A stretch of 16,821 nt of DNA, from the NCBI GenBank assembly GCA_902782905.1, contig CACZPB010000032.1:1-16821 (forward strand), in the 5' to 3' direction. The notes below the pieces were generated by a model. That model did not search any database. It was not told the origin of the DNA and saw only the letters and a list, made by a program, of their open reading frames with translations. The position numbers and the translations under genes were made by a program. The stretch comes from an uncultured bacterium (lineage in GTDB: Bacteria; Cyanobacteriota; Vampirovibrionia; Gastranaerophilales; Gastranaerophilaceae). Below, piece after piece: positions 1 to 5,018 of the stretch; position 1 is the first letter of the stretch, and every line of letters starts with the position of its first letter.

Positions 1-79
1 GTGCGGAGGTCTTTTGCCGAAGGTGCGAATAGCACAGAAGGCAAAAACCGAAGACACGTTTAATGCCGACAACCAAGAA
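1..79 (+). repeat. Structured repeat copy 1 (left end cut by window edge)
   Basis: Seen in sequence: GTGCGGAG (1-8) matches 1733-1740 exactly, and the 15 bases at 52-66 (containing CGTTTAATG at 57-65) match 1783-1797 exactly. Between them is a long stem, GGT-c-TTTTGCC (8-18) with GGCAAAAACC (40-49), capped by a small hairpin GTGC-GAATA-GCAC (23-35). Copy 3 has the same layout with different paired bases. The outer left arm should lie just before the window; the right arm (ACAACC, 69-74) predicts GGTTGT upstream. The strand is arbitrary. No protein explains this segment. It could be a structured RNA or a palindromic mobile repeat. Confidence 0.6.
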
Positions 80-146
80 GAAAAGAATACTTTGTCGGCT
101 CGCATTCCATAAAACTACAAAATTGTTTTGAAACTACCGGCGAGCC
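65..146. other. Overlapping, mutually exclusive inverted repeats
   Basis: GCCGACAA (65-72) is complementary to TTGTCGGC (92-99). Bases 97-103 (GGCTCGC) are also perfectly complementary to GCGAGCC (140-146). The two pairings share 97-99, so both cannot form fully at once. A third option pairs TTGTCGGCT (92-100) with AGCCGACAA (272-280), which would enclose structured repeat copy 2. There is no run of T after either stem, so these are not simple terminators. They may be the ends of a small mobile element or an RNA switch; function unknown. Confidence 0.4.
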
Positions 147-180
147 TCATTAGTGTCTGCTCCCAGAAAACATCATTCCT

Positions 181-254
181 CCCCTTATGGGGAACGACCT
201 GTGAGCAGAGAGCTGAAGCGGTGAGCGTGCTCGTTTAATGTGAGCAGGTCAAGA
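181..254 (+). repeat. Structured repeat copy 2
   Basis: A short hairpin CCCC-TTAT-GGGG (181-192) is followed by an outer stem GACCTGT (196-202)/GCAGGTC (244-250). Inside are a stem GAGC (210-213)/GCTC (229-232), a short variable loop region, and the conserved box CGTTTAATG (232-240). TGTGAGCAGAG (200-210) and GTCAAGA (248-254) match copy 3 exactly. The variable inner arm is much shorter than in copies 1 and 3. The outer stem has C-G where copy 3 has T-A, and the inner stem has A-T where copies 1 and 3 have T-A, so pairing is kept while bases change. Confidence 0.6.
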
Positions 255-321
255 CAGGTTAGATGGGGTACAGCCGACAATTAAAAGTATGTCTGGTTAT
301 CCCTTACAAAAACATAAAAAC

Positions 322-471
322 TTATTTTTTATAATTTTCTTTTACAAAATCATTAATCAATTTTGTACCGAGATTTCCTGCTGTGCGGTTTTGTTCAACT
401 GCAAGCTTTTTAAATTTTTCAAAAATCTCAGGATCTACGAGTAAAACAAATCTCTTTTTTTCTGCAACCAT
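322..471 (-). CDS. Small ribbon-helix-helix (CopG-like) DNA-binding protein
   Basis: A 49-residue protein read from the ATG at 471 to the TAA at 322. The layout is that of a minimal ribbon-helix-helix regulator: a basic start, a beta strand RFVLLVD (residues 7-13), a first helix PEIFEKFKKLAVEQ (14-27), a turn, and a second helix from about 30 to 46 ending in basic residues. Such proteins bind DNA as dimers, often at inverted repeats in their own promoter, and many are antitoxins or plasmid copy-number regulators. Here a long palindrome lies 24 bases upstream, in the spacer to the divergent gene at 588, so autoregulation is likely by inference. There is no adjacent toxin gene on the same strand, so I do not call it an antitoxin. 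Confidence 0.75.
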   Translation of the reverse strand: MVAEKKRFVLLVDPEIFEKFKKLAVEQNRTAGNLGTKLINDFVKENYKK

Positions 472-494
472 AATACCTACTTATCATTTTGTTG

Positions 495-575
495 AATATA
501 ATTACAATTTTATTGTAATTATATTGACATATCAATTGTAATTGTGTTATAACTAAGTTAACATTTTATTGTAAT
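495..575. promoter_or_regulatory. Operator array: 31-bp palindrome plus further half-sites
   Basis: Positions 495-525 form a perfect palindrome with 14-base arms around a 3-base centre (TTT, 509-511). Its core half-site ATTGTAAT lies at 512-519 (inverted copy 501-508) and recurs at 535-542 and 568-575. The array covers the -35 box and the transcribed leader of the rightward gene, and sits upstream of the leftward ribbon-helix-helix gene. It is most likely that protein's binding site. Confidence 0.6.
524..552 (+). promoter_or_regulatory. Sigma-70-type promoter for the 588 gene
   Basis: TTGACA (524-529), a 17-base spacer, and TTATAA (547-552). The -35 box overlaps the right edge of the palindrome and two further half-sites flank the -10, so a bound regulator would block it. 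The start codon at 588 follows a GAGG Shine-Dalgarno site (579-582). Confidence 0.65.
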
Positions 576-587
576 AAAGAGGTAATT

Positions 588-791
588 ATGGAAGAAAAAA
601 CGAATTTAGAAACATTGACTCAGAAAGTATCAGACAATTTGCTTGATTCAATATATATAGTAGAGATACTGGAGGAAATGTTTGAGGATTGCGGAGGCAA
701 GGAGGGGTTTTTGCTATCTTCTCTCAAAAATAATATAAAAGCAGCATTTGAAACAACAGAAGACTGTCGTAACATAATATCTTGTCCATAG
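588..791 (+). CDS. Small acidic helical protein, unknown function
   Basis: A 67-residue protein that I do not recognise. It is acidic and mostly helical by composition (EEKTNLETLTQKVSDNLLDS, then YIVEILEEMFEDCGGKEG), with cysteines at 35, 60 and 66 and no signal peptide or membrane segment. The start is well supported by GAGG six bases upstream and a good promoter at 524-552. It is divergent from the ribbon-helix-helix gene and shares its operator-rich spacer, so the two are probably co-regulated. It could be the effector or a toxin regulated by that protein, or a phage-type accessory protein; nothing in the sequence decides. Confidence 0.6.
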   Translation: MEEKTNLETLTQKVSDNLLDSIYIVEILEEMFEDCGGKEGFLLSSLKNNIKAAFETTEDCRNIISCP

Positions 792-870
792 TTGGTTTTT
801 TGTATTCTAATTAATTAATGCGGAAATGTTGGAAAATATTGTGAAAATTAGGGGAGAGGAATCAAACATA

Positions 871-894
871 AAGAAATTTACATAAATTTCTTTT
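871..894. terminator. Possible A/T-rich bidirectional terminator
   Basis: AAGAAATTT (871-879) and AAATTTCTT (884-892) form a 9-bp stem with a 4-base loop, followed by TTTT on the plus strand. It covers the stop codon of the leftward antitoxin gene and lies 80 bases past the rightward 588 gene. The stem is nearly all A-T, so it would be weak. Confidence 0.3.
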
Positions 895-1159
895 CATCAA
901 TATCCATTGCTTGTTTTAATGTCATTTTTAAATATGTTTGATATGGAATACCTAATTTTGCAGCAATTTTCTTTGCTCTTGCTATCTCAAATTCAGACCA
1001 ACGAAAATTAACATTTGCCGTTTGTTTCTTTTTTGCAATGTCTTCTTCTGCCTGTTTTTCAAATTGAAGTATCTTTTGTTCTTCTTCCGCAGTCGGAATA
1101 TAATCAGAAATTTCTGCGATGCCGATTTCAGGAATATTTATTGTTTCTTTTTTAGTCAT
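878..1159 (-). CDS. Type II antitoxin, CopG/BrnA-like ribbon-helix-helix protein
   Basis: A 93-residue protein. The N-terminal part (1-48) is acidic and probably flexible, the usual toxin-binding portion. The C-terminal half is a ribbon-helix-helix fold: strand NVNFRW (49-54), helix EFEIARAKKIAAKLG (56-70), the typical turn GIPYQT (70-75), and a second helix to about 86. This matches the CopG-type antitoxins that accompany BrnT-like toxins. Its ATG overlaps the end of the upstream toxin gene by 8 bases, and a strong AAGGAGG (1165-1171) lies five bases before it. That should give strong antitoxin translation from the shared mRNA. Expected role: neutralise the toxin and, with it, repress the palindromic promoter at 1449-1484. 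Confidence 0.7.
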   Translation of the reverse strand: MTKKETINIPEIGIAEISDYIPTAEEEQKILQFEKQAEEDIAKKKQTANVNFRWSEFEIARAKKIAAKLGIPYQTYLKMTLKQAMDIDEKKFM

Positions 1160-1442
1160 TTGAGCCTCCTTGAAATGCAGTTATTAAAAGTACATTTTCA
1201 TCTTTAAAATATGTATAGAAAACAGTAATGTCGTATTTTTGGCTGTATAGTTCGTATCTGTCATAATCTTGATTATAAGTTTCATATGTTTTAGTAAAAT
1301 ATGCTGCGATTGCTTGTTCTGGTGTAATTAAATGTCTGATATACATGTGATAGTCATAATCATTTGTCACTGGATTCAAATCCATTTTGACAACAAACTT
1401 TTTACCGCTTATTTTGAATACTTTATATTTATGCTGTTCCAT
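1152..1442 (-). CDS. Putative BrnT/RelE-like toxin
   Basis: The reading frame is open from 1514, but I choose the ATG at 1442 (96 residues). An almost perfect promoter ends only six bases before it, so the upstream codons would not be transcribed from it. The order of elements resembles small BrnT/RelE-superfamily ribonuclease toxins: a basic strand region (KYKVFKISGKKFVVKM, 5-20), a helix with HLITPEQAIAAYF (37-49), then alternating strands RYELYSQKYDITVFYTYF (62-79) and a closing strand VLLITAF (84-90). Sequence identity to BrnT is not obvious; the call rests mainly on size, strand-helix-strand pattern and position just upstream of an overlapping ribbon-helix-helix antitoxin, as in brnTA. 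Expected activity: mRNA cleavage at ribosomes or of free RNA. Confidence 0.55.
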   Translation of the reverse strand: MEQHKYKVFKISGKKFVVKMDLNPVTNDYDYHMYIRHLITPEQAIAAYFTKTYETYNQDYDRYELYSQKYDITVFYTYFKDENVLLITAFQGGSND

Positions 1443-1448
1443 AATATC

Positions 1449-1484
1449 ATTATATTCCATTGTGTTGACGTTGTCAACACAATG
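1449..1484 (-). promoter_or_regulatory. Consensus promoter inside a 27-bp palindrome (toxin-antitoxin operon)
   Basis: On the minus strand: TTGACA (1477-1472), exactly 17 bases, TATAAT (1454-1449), both perfect consensus. A perfect inverted repeat with 12-base arms (CATTGTGTTGAC ... GTCAACACAATG, 1458-1484) covers the -35 box and spacer, an ideal repressor site. Transcription should start at or next to the A of the ATG at 1442, giving a leaderless mRNA. Confidence 0.75.
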
Positions 1485-1556
1485 CATTGGCACAAAATCG
1501 TTGCTGTCAATCAATGCTTGACCGACAATTTTTGTATCGTTCTTAATTTTTCTTTA

Positions 1557-1565
1557 TGCTATAAT
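1557..1565 (+). promoter_or_regulatory. Extended -10 promoter of tRNA-Gly
   Basis: TGC-TATAAT (extended -10) lies 12 bases before the tRNA 5' end, the right distance for a start a few bases upstream of the mature end. No good -35 is visible at 17 bases, as is common with an extended -10. Confidence 0.6.
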
Positions 1566-1577
1566 AATCCATATCAA

Positions 1578-1649
1578 GCGGACGTAATTCAGTGGTAGAA
1601 TGCAACCTTCCCAAGGTTGACGTCGAGGGTTCGAGCCCCTTCGTCCGCT
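1578..1649 (+). tRNA. tRNA-Gly (anticodon CCC)
   Basis: A complete cloverleaf of 72 bases: acceptor GCGGACG (1578-1584)/CGTCCGC (1642-1648), D arm ATTC/GAAT (1587-1601), anticodon arm CAACC-TTCCCAA-GGTTG (1603-1619) with anticodon CCC at 1610-1612, and T arm GAGGG-TTCGAGC-CCCTT (1625-1641). The discriminator is T1649. CCA is not encoded; a run of five T follows. It reads GGG codons. Its last 17 bases plus 11 downstream bases are repeated at 1811-1837, a typical sign of integration at a tRNA gene. Antisense reading frames over it are shadows. Confidence 0.95.
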
Positions 1650-1660
1650 TTTTGTATATT
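1633..1660 (+). repeat. tRNA 3'-end direct repeat, left copy (att-like)
   Basis: GAGCCCCTTCGTCCGC followed by TTTTTGTATATT. Identical to 1811-1837 except for one extra T in the T run. It begins in the T loop of the tRNA and runs 11 bases past its end, as the core att sequences of tRNA-targeting integrases often do. Confidence 0.65.
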
Positions 1661-1689
1661 GAAACAAGTATATAGAGAGGGCGAGAACC

Positions 1690-1810
1690 ACCAAACGAAG
1701 TTTGGTCAGGGTTCGAGCGACTTGTGAGCAGAGTGCGGAGTGTTTTTGATGTATGTGGGAGAGCACAGTAGTCAAAACACGGAGACACGTTTAATGCGAA
1801 CAAGTCAAGA
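1690..1810 (+). mobile_element. Structured repeat copy 3, inserted in a partial tRNA T arm
   Basis: Starts with a hairpin ACCAAAC-GAA-GTTTGGT (1690-1706) and the tRNA-like AGGGTTCGAGC (1708-1718, identical to 1626-1636). Then come an outer stem GACTTGT (1719-1725)/ACAAGTC (1800-1806), inner stem GTG (1733-1735)/CAC (1786-1788), a long variable arm GTGT-t-TTTGA (1740-1749)/TCAAA-ACAC (1772-1780), and the box CGTTTAATG (1788-1796). The 92-base core 1719-1810 is flanked by GAGC on both sides (1715-1718, 1811-1814), a possible 4-bp target duplication. The outer flank GGGTTC (1709-1714)/GAGCCC (1811-1816) also pairs. No coding capacity; any mobilising enzyme must act in trans. Confidence 0.55.
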
Positions 1811-1837
1811 GAGCCCCTTCGTCCGCTTTTGTATATT
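1811..1837 (+). repeat. tRNA 3'-end direct repeat, right copy (att-like)
   Basis: Repeats tRNA-Gly 3' sequence and its downstream bases (see 1633-1660) with one T fewer. There is no acceptor 5' half, D arm or anticodon arm before it, so it is a fragment and not a second tRNA gene. The distance between the copies is 178 bases. Confidence 0.65.
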
Positions 1838-1891
1838 AACTCAATCGGCAATATTGACGGTAACATTGAGGATATGTTGGAGAGAATATGA
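1835..1891 (+). pseudogene. Possible 3' remnant of a gene upstream of the glycosyltransferases
   Basis: Just after the right tRNA repeat, one frame reads INSIGNIDGNIEDMLERI and then TGA. This TGA (1889-1891) overlaps the ATG of the next gene (1888-1890), the usual arrangement of co-translated operon genes. The peptide looks like a normal protein C terminus, but the frame runs back directly into the tRNA-derived repeat, so no intact gene exists here. I infer that recombination at the tRNA removed the rest. Chance is a real alternative at this length. Confidence 0.3.
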
Positions 1892-2814
1892 AGTTATTTG
1901 AGATAAAAGACGTTGATGCTCACTACATTGTTTATATTCTTCAGAGACCTATTTTAAAAATTAGGCACAAAATCAGAAATTTCGATGCAAGGAGAGTAGA
2001 AGCGTTTGGCTTGAATACAGAGCCAAGAGAACAAAATATAATCGTTTCGCTCACATCTTTTCCTGCAAGGATAAAAAAAGTACATTTTGTTATTGAAAAT
2101 TTGTTAACTCAAACAATAAAACCTGATAAGTTGATACTTTGGCTATCTGATTCTGAATTTCCGAACAGGGAAAAAGATTTGCCTGAGAGCTTGTTAAGAC
2201 TCAGAGAATTCGGACTTACTATAAGTTGGTGTGAGTATATGCGCTCTTTTCAGAAGCTGATTCCGACGCTCAGAGAATATTCTAATGATATTATAATAAC
2301 TTTAGATGACGATTTTTACTATCCACAAAATATTATAGAGGACTTGTATTCTGCATATTTAAAAAATCCAAGTTACATATATGCAAATCGTACTTGGAGA
2401 GGGTATATAAAAAATTCGGAATTTAATATGGTTTCGACAAACACAATGTTTACTACAAAGTTTCCTGAACCATCATATTATAATCTTTTAATGGGATATG
2501 GCGGCGTTTTGTATCCGCCGCATTGTTTAGATCCAGAAGTGTTGAATATTCAAAAATTTAGAGAAATTATACCTACTCATGATGATGTATGGTTCTGGGC
2601 AATGTCGGTGCTTGGCAAAACAAAAACTTGCCAAGTCCGTGGCTATGATTTGTCAATTTGTACAATAGAAGATACGCAGCAATTTGGTTTGTGTAATATA
2701 AATAAACCGAATAGTGAGGGAATAGATGCAGCTGTCGGAATTAATAAGCTAATATGTGAATATCCGAAACTTTTAGATATTCTTAAAGAGGAAGAAAATG
2801 AATGGCAAAAGTGA
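1888..2814 (+). CDS. Glycosyltransferase, GT-A fold (family 2-like)
   Basis: A 308-residue cytoplasmic enzyme likely to transfer a sugar from a nucleotide-sugar to a surface glycan or lipid carrier. It opens with a short extra N terminus, then the GT-A nucleotide-binding start IIVSLTSFPARIKKVHFVIE (51-70) and LLTQTIKPDKLILWLS (72-87). The metal-binding DXD motif is LDDDFYYP (139-146). A late HDDVWFW segment may hold the catalytic base. No membrane helix is visible. Start chosen at the ATG with GGAGAG (1879-1884) a few bases upstream. It overlaps the next gene by 13 bases, so the three glycosyltransferases form an operon. No clear promoter lies directly before it; transcription may run through from the tRNA-Gly promoter or from a lost upstream gene. 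Acceptor and sugar cannot be told. Confidence 0.75.
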   Translation: MKLFEIKDVDAHYIVYILQRPILKIRHKIRNFDARRVEAFGLNTEPREQNIIVSLTSFPARIKKVHFVIENLLTQTIKPDKLILWLSDSEFPNREKDLPESLLRLREFGLTISWCEYMRSFQKLIPTLREYSNDIIITLDDDFYYPQNIIEDLYSAYLKNPSYIYANRTWRGYIKNSEFNMVSTNTMFTTKFPEPSYYNLLMGYGGVLYPPHCLDPEVLNIQKFREIIPTHDDVWFWAMSVLGKTKTCQVRGYDLSICTIEDTQQFGLCNINKPNSEGIDAAVGINKLICEYPKLLDILKEEENEWQK

Positions 2815-4088
2815 ATTTTGTTTTTGATGCGACATCACTTTCCAGTGGTGCTAATAAGGGATGTTTTCGTTCGGGAATTTATTTTGCCGCAATGAACATT
2901 TTAAAAGCGCTTTCGAAAAGGGAAGATTTAAATATTTCTTTATATTGTAACTATAAAGAATTAGCAAAATTATATATAACACTTGAGAATGATTTTAAGG
3001 ATTATAAATTTGACATTATTTCTGATGTCCCGATGAATAGTCTTACAAAATTTTATAATTATTGTTTGAAAAAGAGGACAATTTCAAAAAATAACAAGGA
3101 AAATTTTGCAAAATTTTTGTGGGATATTATGGTTAGAATTTTAAAACCAATATTGAAAGTTCAATACTTGTTGTTTAGAGGCTCATTGTTAAAATATGAA
3201 AAAGAGATTGATGTATTTTTTTCTCCACAAACAAAAATACCCTATCCTTTTAATAGGATGCAAATAAAGAAAGCGATTTTTTTACATGATGCAATACCGC
3301 TAGTATTACCGGAATATCATCCGTATAGTAAAAAAGGAAGTTGGTATAGCCAACTAATTGAGACTATAAATAATGAAGATTACTATTTTACAAATTCGGA
3401 ATATACTCGTCAAGATTTTTTGAAATACTTCCCTGTTATCAATGAAGAAAAAATAAAGACAGCTCTGTTAGCTTGTAGTGATATTTTTAAACCAAGCAAT
3501 TTTGAACAAATAAAGAATGCAAAAATAAAATATGGAATTCCTGAAAACATAAATTACATATTTAGTTTGTGTACTTTAGAACCACGAAAAAACCTTTTAA
3601 GAACAATAAAGACTTTTGTTGAATTTATTAAAAAGAATAATATTAATGATTTGTATTTTGTGTTAGGCGGAGGTCAGTGGAAGAAATTTATTTCGATTTT
3701 GGAATCAGAAATTCATGACCTTGGTCAATATGAAGATAAAATCTTAAAAATAGGCTATGTTGACGATGAAGATTTACCTGCATTGTATAGCGGAGCAGAA
3801 TGGTTTGTATACACATCTCAATATGAAGGTTTTGGATTGCCTCCTCTGGAAGCCATGAGCTGTGGGTGTCCGGTTATAACATCTGACAATTCATCGTTGC
3901 CGGAGGTTGTTGATAGTGCTGGAATAATGATAAAATGGGATAGTGATCGCGAGCATATAGAAGCTTACGAAAAGTATTACTATAATCAGAACTTGCGTGA
4001 TGAATACAGCCAAAAAGGGTTAGAAAACGCAAAACGATTTTCTTGGGAAAGATGTGCTAACACAATTGTAGAAAAATTTATTTCTTAA
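2802..4088 (+). CDS. Glycosyltransferase family 4 (GT-B fold)
   Basis: A 428-residue enzyme with two Rossmann-like halves. The N-terminal half carries FVFDATSL (6-13) and FLHDAIPLVLPEYHP (160-174). The C-terminal half carries SLCTLEPRKNLL (255-266), the typical GT4 phosphate-binding stretch, and the E-x7-E motif EGFGLPPLE (342-350), followed by AMSCGCPVITSDNSSLPEV. These are the hallmarks of retaining, mannosyltransferase-like enzymes that act on nucleotide-sugars in glycan assembly. It begins 13 bases before the previous gene ends (its Shine-Dalgarno, AAAGAGGAAG, is inside that gene) and is followed after 4 bases by another glycosyltransferase, so translation is probably coupled. Residues 85-130 are lysine-rich and less conserved-looking and may dock to the membrane. 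Confidence 0.88.
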   Translation: MAKVNFVFDATSLSSGANKGCFRSGIYFAAMNILKALSKREDLNISLYCNYKELAKLYITLENDFKDYKFDIISDVPMNSLTKFYNYCLKKRTISKNNKENFAKFLWDIMVRILKPILKVQYLLFRGSLLKYEKEIDVFFSPQTKIPYPFNRMQIKKAIFLHDAIPLVLPEYHPYSKKGSWYSQLIETINNEDYYFTNSEYTRQDFLKYFPVINEEKIKTALLACSDIFKPSNFEQIKNAKIKYGIPENINYIFSLCTLEPRKNLLRTIKTFVEFIKKNNINDLYFVLGGGQWKKFISILESEIHDLGQYEDKILKIGYVDDEDLPALYSGAEWFVYTSQYEGFGLPPLEAMSCGCPVITSDNSSLPEVVDSAGIMIKWDSDREHIEAYEKYYYNQNLRDEYSQKGLENAKRFSWERCANTIVEKFIS

Positions 4089-4092
4089 AAAT

Positions 4093-4995
4093 ATGACTAT
4101 GTATAAGTATTTAAAAACAAAATTTAGAATATTAAAAAATTACGGATGGTATTTTGCACCAAAGACTTTTGAATTTACGGAACAGCAAGAACCGTTGGTT
4201 TCCTTGATTATTCCTGTTTATAACAAATATAAAATGACAAGAGAATGTCTGTATTCCATATTGAAAAATACATGCAATATTTCTTATGAAATAATTGTTG
4301 CGGATGATAATTCCGCGGATTTAACACAGCAAATATCAAAGTATATAAAAGGAATACAACATGTAAGAACAAGTTCAAATTCAGGATTTGGTAAAAATTG
4401 TATGAATGCAGCAAAATACGCTAGGGGTAAGTATATAGCGTTTTTGAATAACGACATGTTATTTTATGAAAATTGGCTTAAGCCAATAATAGATTTGTTA
4501 GAAACGGATAAAACCGTTGGAGTTGCCGGTCCGACAATTATTTCTCCGAAAGGTGAAATAAATGAGATGGGCGCAATAGTTTTTAATGATGGTTCAATTT
4601 GTCAAATTGGACGACATTGTAAATACAATCCAAGTTTATTAGAAACTCTAAACCGTGATTTTGATTATAAAAGTGGATGCAGCATTGTTTTATCTAAAAA
4701 TCTTTTTGATGAAATTGGCGGATTTGATGAATTATTTTACCCTGCTTTTTATGAAGATACTGATTTGTGTTTCAAAATAAGACAAAAAGGTTTAAAAATA
4801 GCGAATGTGCTCCAATCCAGAGTAATGCATTTTGAAACGGTTACATATAATGATAATTCATTAAATGAAAAATTTACAACAAATAGAAATAGATTTGTAG
4901 AGAAGTGGCATGCAAACTTAAATAATCAAGTAAGCATAAATTTAAAAAAAGAGATTTTCGATAGATATCAAAAATATTTATCTGAATATAGTTAG
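4093..4995 (+). CDS. Glycosyltransferase family 2
   Basis: A 300-residue GT-A enzyme. Clear motifs in order: VSLIIPVYNKYKMTRECL (36-53), the UDP-binding ADDNS (70-74), NSGFGKNCMNAA (96-107), the DXD-position motif FLNND (117-121), GGFDE (209-213), and the late FYEDTDLCFKIRQKG (219-233), where ED and D are typical for the catalytic base region. The NND variant at the metal site is common in rhamnosyl- and galactofuranosyl-type family 2 enzymes. Two ATGs (4093 and 4099) could start it; neither has a clear Shine-Dalgarno, but the previous stop is only 4 bases away, so reinitiation is likely. Last gene of the glycosyltransferase operon; it ends 23 bases before a convergent gene. Confidence 0.88.
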   Translation: MTMYKYLKTKFRILKNYGWYFAPKTFEFTEQQEPLVSLIIPVYNKYKMTRECLYSILKNTCNISYEIIVADDNSADLTQQISKYIKGIQHVRTSSNSGFGKNCMNAAKYARGKYIAFLNNDMLFYENWLKPIIDLLETDKTVGVAGPTIISPKGEINEMGAIVFNDGSICQIGRHCKYNPSLLETLNRDFDYKSGCSIVLSKNLFDEIGGFDELFYPAFYEDTDLCFKIRQKGLKIANVLQSRVMHFETVTYNDNSLNEKFTTNRNRFVEKWHANLNNQVSINLKKEIFDRYQKYLSEYS

Positions 4996-5018
4996 CTTAA
5001 GTCAATTTAAGATCAGTA

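Noticed and set aside
1..254. Integron attC or CRISPR reading of the structured repeats
   Set aside because: No GTTRRRY core or integrase for attC, and only three irregularly placed, unequal copies without unique spacers for CRISPR.
1332..1598. Plus-strand frame opposite the toxin gene
   Set aside because: Phe/Ile-rich shadow of the minus-strand toxin, running into the tRNA; no start signal.
1543..1866. Long minus-strand frames across tRNA-Gly and the repeats
   Set aside because: They read antisense through the tRNA and its duplicated 3' end, a known source of false proteins; no ribosome site and no protein-like conservation pattern.
4996..5011. Terminator between glycosyltransferase operon and convergent gene
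   Set aside because: CTTAA/TTAAG is only 5 bp, A/T-rich, with no T run.
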